Notes under the pieces: generated by a model
The model's input: the letters and a program-made list of their open reading frames with translations, nothing else
Databases searched by the model: none
What the model was told of the DNA's origin: nothing
DNA from: Rhizobium leguminosarum
Lineage (GTDB): Bacteria; Pseudomonadota; Alphaproteobacteria; Rhizobiales; Rhizobiaceae
Assembly: GCF_017876795.1 (NCBI RefSeq)
Contig: NZ_JAGIOR010000001.1
Coordinates: 2,568,501 to 2,632,500, forward strand
Reading direction: 5' to 3'
Length of the DNA: 64,000 bases
Position numbers and translations under genes: made by a program
Shown: piece after piece, positions 18,152 through 26,635 of the stretch
Layout: each line of letters begins with the position of its first letter
Position numbering within the stretch: position 1 is the stretch's first letter

Positions 18152-18258
18152 GATCATCTCCTGTTTGCCGAGCAGGTTCCGGAAATCCGGATCCCATCAA
18201 AGTTGCTTGCTCTCAACATTGAGCCTTGCCATCAAAGTACATCTTCGATCCGGCCGCT

Positions 18259-18272
18259 TTGACGCGCGTCAA
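18259..18272. promoter_or_regulatory. Fnr/FixK box for hsp20-DUF5335-mgtA
   Basis: TTGAC-GCGC-GTCAA, a perfect symmetric match, centred 114.5 bases upstream of the leftward start at 18151. Confidence 0.7.
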
Positions 18273-18342
18273 GGACGGTAAAAAATTTTTCTGGTTCGGT
18301 GCGGCCCGTAATTTTTGATAGGTGGATGCGAAAGGAGCGGAA

Positions 18343-18377
18343 ACAAAAAAAGGACGAGCTCAAAGGAACTCGTCCTT
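18343..18377 (-). terminator. Rho-independent terminator for the leftward gene at 18567
   Basis: AAGGACGAG (18350-18358) pairs with CTCGTCCTT (18369-18377) across a 10-base loop. On the minus strand the stem is followed by a run of T, so it ends leftward transcription before the hsp20 promoter. Confidence 0.8.
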
Positions 18378-18566
18378 CGGCGTCAGAAGGGAAGGTCGCA
18401 GGATCACGCAATAATCGGCTATTCGCCCACGAGGCCTTCGCTCACCTTCAATCAGCCGATCCGAAGGTGATCCTCGACGGCCTTCACACCGGCGGCCGAC
18501 CAACAAAGGTCCGACAAGCAAATCCCAGTATCGGTCTCTCGCGATCGGGACGCAGCGGCGCCTTGC

Positions 18567-18881
18567 TCAGAAAATGTCCTTGCCACCGAGGCCCACGAAC
18601 TCTGTCTTGAACCCCTGATTGCGCGCGTTCTTCAGCAGGCGGTCGGCGCTCATTATGTCAAGAAGCATGCTTCCGGCAAAGCAAGGACGTAGCGCGCAGC
18701 AAAGCTCGCGCGCGGCCCAGTTTCGCGCCCGCAGCGAGATCATGGTTACGACCCAGTGGTCATTATCTGACCGCTCGAGCAGAATATCCACATCCCTTGG
18801 CCCATCGTTGTTTGGAGCGATCGAACAACTGGGAATGACGGTAGGGTTGGCGTTGAGGGTACCGATTACGATATGGTCCAT
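18567..18881 (-). CDS. Hypothetical protein, 104 aa
   Basis: A 104-residue protein (MDHIVIGTLNANPTVIPSC start) with four Cys (CSI, LCCALRPCF). AGGAGGAA precedes the ATG, and a terminator follows, so the gene looks genuine. A perfect Fnr/FixK box lies 81 bases upstream, shared with the divergent alcohol dehydrogenase. No family recognised. Confidence 0.65.
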   Translation of the reverse strand: MDHIVIGTLNANPTVIPSCSIAPNNDGPRDVDILLERSDNDHWVVTMISLRARNWAARELCCALRPCFAGSMLLDIMSADRLLKNARNQGFKTEFVGLGGKDIF

Positions 18882-18961
18882 GTTGCCTTCCTCCTCGTCG
18901 TTGTGAGCGTATCGACAGCTACGCCAACAATCCTTCGTATCGCTCGGCGAGGGCGGAGTCT

Positions 18962-18975
18962 TTGATCCAAGTCAA
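18962..18975. promoter_or_regulatory. Fnr/FixK box between divergent genes
   Basis: TTGAT-CCAA-GTCAA, a perfect match, centred 62.5 bases before the GTG at 19031 and 87.5 before the leftward start at 18881. It could serve either or both. Confidence 0.72.
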
Positions 18976-19030
18976 GGCACGAGCCTTTGATCTGTTACTG
19001 ATTGAGTTACTTTCGATCGTGGAGGCTGAC

Positions 19031-20014
19031 GTGAAGGCGATGATCCTTGACAGAGTTCGGACGCCTCTGCGCCCTGTCGAACTGCCGGATCCGTCTCCGT
19101 CAGCGGGAGAAGTCTTGATCAGGGTCGAGGCTTGCGGCGTCTGCCGGACGGACCTCCACGTGTTCGATGGCGATCTTCCAGACCCCAAGCTTCCCCTGAT
19201 ACTTGGCCACGAGATCGTAGGGATCGTCGTCGCGGTAGGATCCGGCAGGTCGGAAACGTTGCTAGGTCGAAGAGTTGGCGTGCCATGGCTCGGCCGCACT
19301 TGCGGCTGCTGCTCGTTTTGCCGTGACGGAAAGGAAAATCTCTGCGACGTTCCAAGGTTCACCGGCTACACGATCGACGGCGGATTTGCGACCCATGCTG
19401 TCGCCGACGCGGACTATGCGTTCGCGCTGCCAGAGGGCTTGGATCCGGTTGCGACCGCGCCCTTGCTTTGCGCAGGCTTGATTGGATGGCGGTCACTTAA
19501 GATGGCGGGTGATGGGAAGACCATCGGGCTCTACGGTTTCGGTGCCGCCGCTCATATCTTGGTGCAAGTCTGCCGCTGGAAACAGCAGGAGGTCTACGCG
19601 TTCGTCCGACCGGGCGACGACGCGGGAAAGCGCTTTGCATTGGAAATGGGAGCGGTATGGGTGGGATCGTCTGACCAGGTTCCGCCAAAACTGCTCGACG
19701 CTGCCATTCTTTTTGCTCCAGCGGGCGAACTGGTGCCTAAGGCATTGGCTGCCGTTCGGAAAGGCGGGACGGTTGTCTGCGGCGGCATTCACATGAGCGA
19801 AATCCCCGCCATGCCCTATCGCTTGTTGTGGGGGGAGCGGCGAGTTGTGTCGGTGGCCAATCTTACCCGCACTGATGCCCACGAGTTCTTTGAGGTCGTA
19901 CGAGCAGCAGACATTCGAACTGTCACAACCTGTTACTCCCTTAAACGGGCCAACGATGCATTGGCGGATCTACGAGCAGGTCGGCTCAATGGGGCGGCTG
20001 TCCTGGTGCCGTAG
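19031..20014 (+). CDS. Zinc-dependent alcohol dehydrogenase
   Basis: A 327-residue medium-chain dehydrogenase. Catalytic zinc ligands are seen in EACGVCRTDLH and LGHEIVG; the structural zinc loop has the Cys set CGCCSFC...ENLC; the Rossmann nucleotide-binding segment is GLYGFGAAAH. The GTG at 19031 (VKAMILDRVRTPL, GTGGAGG upstream) matches the usual start of the family; the longer frame from 18962 overlaps the Fnr/FixK box and is rejected. Such enzymes oxidise or reduce short-chain alcohols and aldehydes with NAD(P). The substrate is not evident. Confidence 0.9.
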   Translation: MKAMILDRVRTPLRPVELPDPSPSAGEVLIRVEACGVCRTDLHVFDGDLPDPKLPLILGHEIVGIVVAVGSGRSETLLGRRVGVPWLGRTCGCCSFCRDGKENLCDVPRFTGYTIDGGFATHAVADADYAFALPEGLDPVATAPLLCAGLIGWRSLKMAGDGKTIGLYGFGAAAHILVQVCRWKQQEVYAFVRPGDDAGKRFALEMGAVWVGSSDQVPPKLLDAAILFAPAGELVPKALAAVRKGGTVVCGGIHMSEIPAMPYRLLWGERRVVSVANLTRTDAHEFFEVVRAADIRTVTTCYSLKRANDALADLRAGRLNGAAVLVP

Positions 20015-20066
20015 AAACGGCTTGATCGCTTAGCTGGTCGCTGCATGCTCAGCCTATTCGATGGGG

Positions 20067-20520
20067 CTATCCGATGTAGGTCTCCCGCCACCCGAAATGT
20101 TCATGCAGCGTGGAGGTGAGGGGCCAGAAGAGCATCGACGCGAAACCCGCGATGAGCGTCAGGTGAGTAATGCTTCGCTGGGCATTACCACCGCCTATCT
20201 GGACGATGGCGGCGAATGCGGTGCTGTAGAGGACGAAGCTTAAGGCGATCTCCATTGCGACGAGCGATGCTCCAAGCGTCGCGGCGTTAGATGATGCGGC
20301 TGCGCAAACCAGCGAAAGGGCGGCGGCGAGAGAGCCAGGAACCATGAGCCGCCCGGCGCCGAATCGATCCGCCCACCTGCCTGCCCTCGGTGCGAACAGT
20401 CCGCCGACGAGTAGCGCGATCGACAGCAGCCCAAATATCCGGTCCTGTGGGATCCCGCGCCATGTCTGGCGCGAGGATGCTGAAGGAATAGTAGAGGGTG
20501 CCGTAGGGGCGACGTGACGC
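20067..20520 (-). pseudogene. MFS transporter, N-terminal fragment
   Basis: Read leftward, YGTLYYSFSILAPDMARD in one frame is followed after a shift near 20455 by QDRIFGLLSIALLVGGLFAP, then by RAGRWADRFGAGRLMVPGSL, the family loop signature. The frame stops at 20067 after FGWRETYIG, about half of a normal MFS protein. It is both frameshifted and cut, and its upstream side joins an unrelated CopA fragment. Confidence 0.75.
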
Positions 20521-20603
20521 CGGCGATGTGCAGGCGCGCGCGCAAATCTCGATGAGAACCCCTTGGCGAAAGGGCTGTCGACATATGCGAGATTAGCAGA
20601 TGC

Positions 20604-21107
20604 CACCAGCTCGTCATGCTGACCGGCGACAACAGGACGACGGCGCAGGCGGTGGCGCGCCGGCTCGGAATCGACGAGATCGAGGCGGAGATCCTGCCGG
20701 AGGACAAGGGCAAGGTGGTCGCACGGCTTCGAAGCGAAGGACGCGTCGTCGCCATGGCCGGAGACGGGGTCAACGACGCGCCGGCACTTGCCGCCGCCGA
20801 CGTCGGCATCGCCATGGGCACGGGAACCGACGTAGCGATCGAGAGCGCCGGCGTCACGCTGCTGAAAGGCGACCTGCAGGGCATCGCCAGGGCGCGCAAG
20901 CTCAGCCATGCGACCATGAGCAACATCCGCCAGAACCTGTTCTTTGCCTTCATCTACAACGCGGCGGGCGTGCCCGTCGCGGCGGGTGTGCTCTATCCAG
21001 CGTTCGGGCTGTTGCTCTCACCGATCATTGCGGCCGCCGCGATGGCGCTGTCCTCCGTCAGCGTCATCGGCAACTCGCTGCGGCTGCGCAGGTCTTCTCT
21101 CGACTAA
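20604..21107 (+). pseudogene. copA: Copper-exporting P-type ATPase, C-terminal fragment
   Basis: Only the end of a CopA-type pump remains: [20 protein letters not shown], the hinge [18 protein letters not shown] and the last two membrane helices ([18 protein letters not shown], then [14 protein letters not shown]). The N-terminal three quarters, including the phosphorylation and CPC sites, are missing. The break near 20600 coincides with the MFS remnant, so a deletion or rearrangement joined them. The high GC and clean frame suggest a recent event. Confidence 0.88.
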
Positions 21108-21197
21108 GGTGGACCGGCAGTTGGTCTGCCGGGACACGATATTCGAACACCCTCCTGTGCAGGAGGTGGAACCAGACCAGGTAGAAGGAGAATGAAC

Positions 21198-21620
21198 ATG
21201 ACAACGATAAGACTGCCACACACCGCCATGCTGGCCGCGCTGATAACCTTCGGTGGAGCGGGCCTCGCGCTGGGGCAAACGAACGATGCCGACCCTCATC
21301 ATCCTGCGACATCGGCGCAGGCAACCCCACCGTCCGATGCGGACGACGGAACGACGGGGCAGGGCCAGGGAGCCATGCCCGGCGGATCCGGCATGATGCC
21401 CGACGGAATGATGGGGCGGGGTATGATGGACGGCATGCCGATGATGCCGATGCACGGGCACATGATGAAGATCATGCTGGCAGTGGCCGATGCCGACGGG
21501 GACGGCGCGCTGTCCTTCGAAGAGGTGACGGCGATCCACAAACGGATCTTCGACAGCGTGGATGCGAACAAGGACGGCAAGGTCACCCCCGAGGAGATAC
21601 AAGCGTTCATGCGCGAGTAG
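21198..21620 (+). CDS. Secreted EF-hand protein
   Basis: A 140-residue exported protein. The signal peptide ends near ALGQT; next comes a Met/Gly-rich stretch with many MM pairs and HGHMM that could bind copper. Two EF-hand loops follow (DADGDGALSFEE and DANKDGKVTPEE), expected to bind calcium. AAGGAG lies 7 bases before the ATG at 21198, better than the ATG at 21192. It sits 90 bases behind the CopA fragment. Met-rich EF-hand proteins beside CopA suggest metal handling in the periplasm (inference). Confidence 0.8.
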   Translation: MTTIRLPHTAMLAALITFGGAGLALGQTNDADPHHPATSAQATPPSDADDGTTGQGQGAMPGGSGMMPDGMMGRGMMDGMPMMPMHGHMMKIMLAVADADGDGALSFEEVTAIHKRIFDSVDANKDGKVTPEEIQAFMRE

Positions 21621-21760
21621 CGGACTGCCGATCGGAGACGCCCAGAAGCGGTGGCTGGATGCCCGCGACGACACTGCGGATGTGATATCGTCGATGGGCA
21701 TTGACCACGGGAGGGGGAGATGCGCCTAGAACAGGATGATTTTAGGCCCGCTCGGCCTAA

Positions 21761-22692
21761 GAGCCTGACTCGAAAAGGTTTCAACGATATCCGTACCTTG
21801 CCAAGCGTCGTGTCAGGACCCGGATGTGGGCGATAGTGACCCAGGCCTCGGCTGAGGCGACGGACTTTTCCCAATCCTTCGCCAATCGTCGGCATCTGCC
21901 AAGCCATGCGAAGGTGCGCTCCACTACCCAGCGACGCGGCAGAACCTCGAAGCCCTTGGCCTTGTCGGTCCGCTTGACGATCTGGAGAGTGAACGCAGCG
22001 ATCTTTTGCAGTGCGCCCCTCAGCTTCGGTCCGGCATAACCACCATCGGCGAAGATATGTCTCAGCCACGGCCAGCGCTTGAGAATGGTTTTGAGAACCG
22101 CAGGCGCGCCGTCGCGATCCTGAATATCGGCGCTGTGAACCATGAGGCCGACCATCAGTCCGAGCGTGTCGACGACGATATGACGCTTGCGTCCCTTTAT
22201 CTTCTTGCCCGCGTCATAGCCCGAAATTCCGCCGCTTTCCGTGGTTTTCACGCTTTGACTGTCGATCACGCCCGCAGACGGCGAGGCTTCCCGACCTTCC
22301 AAGTCACGCGCCTCCATCACAAGATGATGGTTGATCCGACCCCATAACCCTGTCGCTCGCCATTCATAGAAATAGGACTGCACAGTTGTAAAAGGTGGAA
22401 AATCTCTGGGCATCATCCGCCACTGGCACCCCGTCGTGGCGATGTAAAGCAACGCATTCACGACCTCGCGAAGATCGGTACTGCGCGGCCTGCCCAACCG
22501 CCTCGGTCCAGGCAGGCAAGGCGAGATCAATCCCCACTCCCGGTCCGTCAGATCGCTTGCATACCGCACTGTGCGTCGGGCATATTGCCGACGGGTGAAA
22601 TCAGTCCAGCCCATTGTGGTCTCCGTTCGTCCTAAGCAAACAAACAGAATCACAACTGGCTGATTTCACTCAACTCTTTTTCGGTCAGGCTC
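21761..22692 (-). mobile_element. IS5-family insertion sequence, 932 bp
   Basis: Ends: GAGCCTGACTCGAAAAGG at 21761 and, on the complement from 22692, GAGCCTGACCGAAAAAG, an imperfect inverted repeat. TAA flanks both sides (21758-21760 and 22693-22695), consistent with the short duplications of this family. One intact transposase gene fills it. It sits in the loop of a palindromic repeat. Confidence 0.82.
21781..22614 (-). CDS. IS5-family transposase
   Basis: A 277-residue DDE transposase. It has the DUF4096-like start LTDREWGLISPCLPGPRRLG, the first catalytic Asp in AGVIDSQSVKTTE, the second in IFADGGYAGPKL and the terminal Glu in RRWVVERTFAWLGRCRRL. There is no frame error. The start MGWTDFTRRQYA at 22614 is chosen over 22653 because it begins the conserved part. 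Confidence 0.92.
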   Translation of the reverse strand: MGWTDFTRRQYARRTVRYASDLTDREWGLISPCLPGPRRLGRPRSTDLREVVNALLYIATTGCQWRMMPRDFPPFTTVQSYFYEWRATGLWGRINHHLVMEARDLEGREASPSAGVIDSQSVKTTESGGISGYDAGKKIKGRKRHIVVDTLGLMVGLMVHSADIQDRDGAPAVLKTILKRWPWLRHIFADGGYAGPKLRGALQKIAAFTLQIVKRTDKAKGFEVLPRRWVVERTFAWLGRCRRLAKDWEKSVASAEAWVTIAHIRVLTRRLARYGYR

Positions 22693-22724
22693 TAAGATCT
22701 GAATCCTGTTCTACATTAAAGAGT

Positions 22725-22776
22725 TAGAGCATGATGTCATAAGAAAACCGCTCACACTTTTCGGCATCATGCTCTA
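22725..22776. repeat. Second palindromic intergenic repeat
   Basis: TAGAGCATGATG (22725-22736) pairs exactly with CATCATGCTCTA (22765-22776) across a 28-base loop containing GAAAACCG and CACTTTTCGG. This resembles dispersed rhizobial palindromes. It adjoins the split repeat, so the two form a pair in the gap between the IS5 element and the DUF302 gene. Confidence 0.7.
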
Positions 22777-22837
22777 GTCCTACTGTCACTGATCCTCGGC
22801 GCAGGCGGGTTCGGAAGCCGGCTCGTAATATCCGATG

Positions 22838-23227
22838 TCAAACCTCCGACAGCACATCGGCGAGCATCGAGCGGACCTTGCCCGCCAGAAGGTTCAGCAT
22901 TTCATTGTCGATCGGCTGCATCGACGCGACCGGATCGATGGCGCTCACCACGACATCGCCGGCACTGACGTAGCGCACGATGACATTGCACGGCAGCATG
23001 GCTCCGACCTTCGGTTCCAGTTTCATCGCCTCGAACGCCATGTGCGGGTTGCAGGCTCCGAGGATGAGGTAGTCATTGGTGTCGACGCCGATCTTCTTCT
23101 GCATGGTTGCCTTGACATCGATCTCCGTCAGAACACCGAAACCGTGCTTGGAAAGAGCGGATTTCGTCCTGCGGACGGCATCTTCGAAACTGGTTGCCGA
23201 CAAGGTTCTATCCAGCGTGTAGGTCAT
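22838..23227 (-). CDS. DUF302 domain protein
   Basis: A 129-residue soluble protein. The whole length is a DUF302 domain: FEDAVRRTKSALSKHGFGVL, the KIGVDTNDYLILGACNP loop, and MLPCNVIVRY with a conserved Cys. AAAGGAG precedes the ATG. No signal peptide, so cytoplasmic. DUF302 proteins often accompany copper and redox genes; the function is unresolved. An imperfect Fnr-like site lies about 122 bases upstream. Confidence 0.88.
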   Translation of the reverse strand: MTYTLDRTLSATSFEDAVRRTKSALSKHGFGVLTEIDVKATMQKKIGVDTNDYLILGACNPHMAFEAMKLEPKVGAMLPCNVIVRYVSAGDVVVSAIDPVASMQPIDNEMLNLLAGKVRSMLADVLSEV

Positions 23228-23348
23228 AAGATATCTCCTTTGGCAGTGGGAAGTCTCAACATAGACATTCTGCCTCTCCGCTTTGAGGCGTTATCCTCCA
23301 CGAATATGGAGTTGCCTTTAAGGATACGACGAATGCCGGGTTCAGACG

Positions 23349-23362
23349 TTGCGATGGATCAA
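23349..23362. promoter_or_regulatory. Imperfect Fnr-like site
   Basis: TTGCG-ATGG-ATCAA has one perfect half and the same TTGCG variant half seen at 12211. It lies upstream of the leftward DUF302 gene, too far for classic activation. Confidence 0.25.
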
Positions 23363-23497
23363 ACCATATGCCGCAATGCCGAAGCGACACCGAGGATCGA
23401 GCCGCCCGACGCGAGAGCAAGGATTTTTTGAGTGCGATTGGCTCATTTCAGGGCTCATAACCGTTGAGCTTTTGAGCTGGCTGTTTCGAGGCGGTGA

Positions 23498-24418
23498 TCA
23501 GCGCGCAAACAGGTCGCATCCGATCCCTTTCGACTGGCCATGCTTGAGGAAGAGAACAGGCAGACCAAGCGTTTCGGCGAGCGCAAGACCACGTACTTCC
23601 CCGAGAACCATCATCGCCGTCGCCCAGGCGTCGGCGCTCATACAATCGCAGGCGATCACGGTGACGGACGCGGGCGGATGTCTGAGCGGCATGCCGAGGC
23701 GCGGGTCCATGGTGTGCGACAGACGGCGGCCGCCGACATCGATCCAGTGCCGATAGTCGCCGGACGTCGCAACGGCGGCGTCTTCTAGCACGAGCATGGA
23801 ATGCGCGGCACGCGTTTCCAGGTTTGGCATTTCGACGGCGACGGTCCAGCCGCGACCGTCGGGCTGAGTGCCGAGCGCTCGCAGTTCGCCGTCGATGGAG
23901 AAGAGGCCGGCTTCGATACCGTGCTGGCGCGCAGCCTCGGTCAGTTGATCGACACCATAACCCTTAGCAATGCCATTGAGATCGAAGCACATCTCGGAGT
24001 GCTTGCAGGCGCGTCCGGCGGCCTTGTCTAGCTCCAGAACATCATGGGCCGGGCTGCGTCTCGCAAGACGGGCGGTCTTGATTCGGTCCTCGCTTGCGTC
24101 CGCCGGGCCGAAACCCCACGCGGTGATGGCATCACCCATGCCGATATCGAAGGCGCCGCCCGAGGCCTGGCCGATTTCAAGACCCGCTCCCAGCACGGTA
24201 AGCAGCCGGTCGGGCAGAGAAACCCATCCACCGGGCTTTGCGGCGTTCAAGCGGTTAAGGTCGCTTTCAGGCCTCCAGGTGGACATTTGTTTGTCGACTT
24301 CGGTCACGGCGTCGGCCATCGCCTTGCGGGTGCGGTGGACATCGAAATCCGATGGCATGTGAAAGAGGGCTGACCAGCGCGTGCCCATTGTCGGACCGTT
24401 CATCGCGTAGCGCGTCAT
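23498..24418 (-). CDS. apbE: FAD:protein FMN transferase (ApbE)
   Basis: A 306-residue ApbE. It shows the start NGPTMGTRWS, the FAD/Mg segment FDLNGIAKGYGVDQL, SIDGELRALG, and the C-terminal SHTMDPRLGMPL and SADAWATAMMVLG. ApbE uses FAD to attach FMN to a Thr or Ser of target proteins. The ATG at 24418 overlaps the stop of the upstream reductase, so they are coupled. It has no visible signal peptide or lipobox, unlike the classical periplasmic lipoprotein ApbE. The probable target is the DUF2271 protein two genes upstream. Confidence 0.92.
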   Translation of the reverse strand: MTRYAMNGPTMGTRWSALFHMPSDFDVHRTRKAMADAVTEVDKQMSTWRPESDLNRLNAAKPGGWVSLPDRLLTVLGAGLEIGQASGGAFDIGMGDAITAWGFGPADASEDRIKTARLARRSPAHDVLELDKAAGRACKHSEMCFDLNGIAKGYGVDQLTEAARQHGIEAGLFSIDGELRALGTQPDGRGWTVAVEMPNLETRAAHSMLVLEDAAVATSGDYRHWIDVGGRRLSHTMDPRLGMPLRHPPASVTVIACDCMSADAWATAMMVLGEVRGLALAETLGLPVLFLKHGQSKGIGCDLFAR

Positions 24419-24419
24419 G

Positions 24420-26618
24420 TCAGTACACGTCCTCGGCGTAGCGGCCATTGGCTTTCAGGAGCGCGAGGTTGAAACCCTGTGCCGCGAGAATGTCGGCGAG
24501 CACGGCCGCAACGGCCGCCGCCATGTCCCGACTCCCGCAGATGAGAACCTGACCGCCCGCGGCGATAAGCTTGCCGATTCGCTCGGCATCCTTGCGCAGA
24601 ATATCCTGCACATAGGCCGGGCTCGTGGTTCGCGAGAAAGCGGTCGATACCGAGGTCAGCCGGCCGTCCTTGTTCCAGTTCGAAAGTTCCTCCGCGTAAA
24701 GCGCGTCGCTAGCTGGATGGCGGGTTCCGAAATAGAGGTGCATGGGACGGCATGCCCGGTTTCCGCGGGCAAAGCCGGCCAGCGGACCGATCCCCGCGCC
24801 GGCGCCGATGAGGATAACCGGCTTGCGTCCGCGCGCCGGACGGAACGTCGGGTTCGGACGCACGAAGGCCGCAATAGTCTCGCCCGCTTCCAGCGCGATG
24901 AGTTGGCTCGAGCAAAGCCCTCCCACTTGCTTGCGGACGCAGATTTCGAGAAAGCCATCTTTCGTGCCGGAAGCAAGCGAGTAGAAGCGCGGCAGATCCG
25001 AGCCTTGCGGCACGATGCCGATCAGGTCTCCGGCCTCGAACCGCGGGAAGCCCTTGCCCGTCAGCCGCTGCCAGAGCGAAATCTTCGGCAGGGCAAAGCG
25101 CAGGATGGCCGTGGTCGCCTGTACGCTTGCGCCATAGTCGCGGCGGGATATGAGCGGCAATCTCCAGGTCTTCGGAGCGGTCGGTTGGTGCTTCAGCTCG
25201 AAATCGAGGCCAAGCGGCTCAGCGAGAAGCCGCCCCCAGCGGGCGAAATCCTGTGGCGATTGTCGATCCACCGTGTCGAAGGGGCTGAGGGCGGCCCAGC
25301 CCTTGCCCTCGGCGATCCTCGCGATCTCGGTGGCGAAACCGCAGAAGGCCGGGAAGCTGCGATCGCCGAAACCGAGCACAGCAAGCGGCAGGCCGCGTAT
25401 TGCCGGCACACGCTCGAAGTGTTCGACGAAGTCCTTGGAGGCCGCGGGCGCTGTGCCATCGCCATAAGTGGCGGCGAACAGAATGACACGTCGCGCCTTC
25501 GGCCAGCGGACTGGCTCGAAATTGGACATCGGGCCGACATGGACGCGAAGGCCCTGTGCGGAAAGAGCGGTCTGCAGCGTATTGGCGAAGCCCCAGGTCG
25601 TGCCGCTCTCGCTGCCGACAAGCAGGATCGTATCGGCCTCGCCAGCGGCAGCCGAGACTGCCTTGGGGTCGCGGCGCCCCCTCAGCCAGACAATCATGCC
25701 CGTCCAGCCCAGGACGGGTACCGCAAGCGCAGAGAACCCGAGGACGAGCCCGAGCCACGCCATGCCGTGCCCGGTGTGCAGCATGGTGATGAGGCGCGTG
25801 ACCTTGTCGACCCAGCCGGCGTCCGACCAGGCCAGCAGCGCACCGTTGCCCTGGTCGATGTAAGCTTCTCCTCGTACAATCTTGAGTGTGAAAACGTCCG
25901 TTGCGTCGCTCGTAGCAGGGAAATTGAGCGAGATCAGGTCATCGACCAGCGTCTCTCGAAGCAGAGCAACAGAAGTGAGGGCCACGCCGGTCTTGCCGCT
26001 GACGTCGGCCGGGAAGGCCGGTGCACCCGCGCCTTGTGGCAGGAGGCCGAAAACAGCAGCCGTCATCCAGAGTGCGGTGAGCGAGGAGAGGAAGAGACCC
26101 GGCAAGGCAAGGCGCGAGACGACGGCGTGTAAGCGTCCTTCGCCGGAGCCGCGAACGGATCTCAGGACGAACCGCCAGCCGCCGGCGCGCCGTGCCATCA
26201 GGAACAGCCCGGAGATTGCAAGGGCAAGCACAACCGCCGCACTGCCAGCAGTTATGAAACGTCCGGTATCGTCCAAGAAAAGCGAGCGATGAAGATTGGT
26301 CAACCAGCGCTCCAGCTCCGAGGTGTCGGCGCTGCCGACCGGCAGGCCAGTGGCAGGGTCGATGAAAGCGGAGGCGGGTTGGTCGCCTTCGTAGTAATAG
26401 GCGGTGATCCGCCCAGACGGCGCGCGCCTGATCTGTTCGACCGTAGGTTCTTCCGCCTGGACTCGCGTGGCGAGTTCCGCGACGCTGATGCGCTGCGCGG
26501 CAGGTGTGGTGAGCGCCTCTGCGGCAGGGAAGATCGACAGTGCGGCGCCGCTCAGCGCGACGACCGTGAGAAGCACCGCGGCGATCAGCCCGAAGCAGCG
26601 GTGGAGCGAGCGGCTCAT
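24420..26618 (-). CDS. PepSY-domain flavoprotein reductase (membrane PepSY + flavodoxin-like + FAD/NADPH reductase)
   Basis: A 732-residue membrane protein. The N-terminal part is PepSY_TM-like with about four helices and conserved His (RSLHRCFGL, NLHRSLFL, LHAVVSRL, MLHTGHGMAWLG) that could bind heme. Then come a flavodoxin-like FMN domain (LLVGSESGTTWGFANTL) and a ferredoxin-NADP-reductase module with FYSLASG for FAD and VILIGAGAGIGPLAGF for NADPH. This suggests electrons from cytoplasmic NADPH pass through the membrane to a periplasmic acceptor. The ATG at 26618 has AGGAGGG upstream. It overlaps nearly end to end with apbE and follows DUF2271 by 17 bases. Confidence 0.9.
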   Translation of the reverse strand: MSRSLHRCFGLIAAVLLTVVALSGAALSIFPAAEALTTPAAQRISVAELATRVQAEEPTVEQIRRAPSGRITAYYYEGDQPASAFIDPATGLPVGSADTSELERWLTNLHRSLFLDDTGRFITAGSAAVVLALAISGLFLMARRAGGWRFVLRSVRGSGEGRLHAVVSRLALPGLFLSSLTALWMTAAVFGLLPQGAGAPAFPADVSGKTGVALTSVALLRETLVDDLISLNFPATSDATDVFTLKIVRGEAYIDQGNGALLAWSDAGWVDKVTRLITMLHTGHGMAWLGLVLGFSALAVPVLGWTGMIVWLRGRRDPKAVSAAAGEADTILLVGSESGTTWGFANTLQTALSAQGLRVHVGPMSNFEPVRWPKARRVILFAATYGDGTAPAASKDFVEHFERVPAIRGLPLAVLGFGDRSFPAFCGFATEIARIAEGKGWAALSPFDTVDRQSPQDFARWGRLLAEPLGLDFELKHQPTAPKTWRLPLISRRDYGASVQATTAILRFALPKISLWQRLTGKGFPRFEAGDLIGIVPQGSDLPRFYSLASGTKDGFLEICVRKQVGGLCSSQLIALEAGETIAAFVRPNPTFRPARGRKPVILIGAGAGIGPLAGFARGNRACRPMHLYFGTRHPASDALYAEELSNWNKDGRLTSVSTAFSRTTSPAYVQDILRKDAERIGKLIAAGGQVLICGSRDMAAAVAAVLADILAAQGFNLALLKANGRYAEDVY

Positions 26619-26635
26619 GACAAGCGCCCTCCTGC

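Larger units (their letters stand above)
21727..22713. repeat. Palindromic repeat split by an IS5 element
   Basis: TAGAACAGGAT at 21727-21737 is the exact reverse complement of ATCCTGTTCTA at 22703-22713. With the IS5 element removed the two arms are only about 30 bases apart, forming a stem-loop of the kind scattered in rhizobial intergenic regions (RIME-like). Confidence 0.7.

Noticed and set aside
24417..26132. Rightward open frame of 571 codons
   Set aside because: Antisense to the PepSY flavoreductase, with no ribosome site and low-complexity Arg/Gly/Ala-rich sequence.
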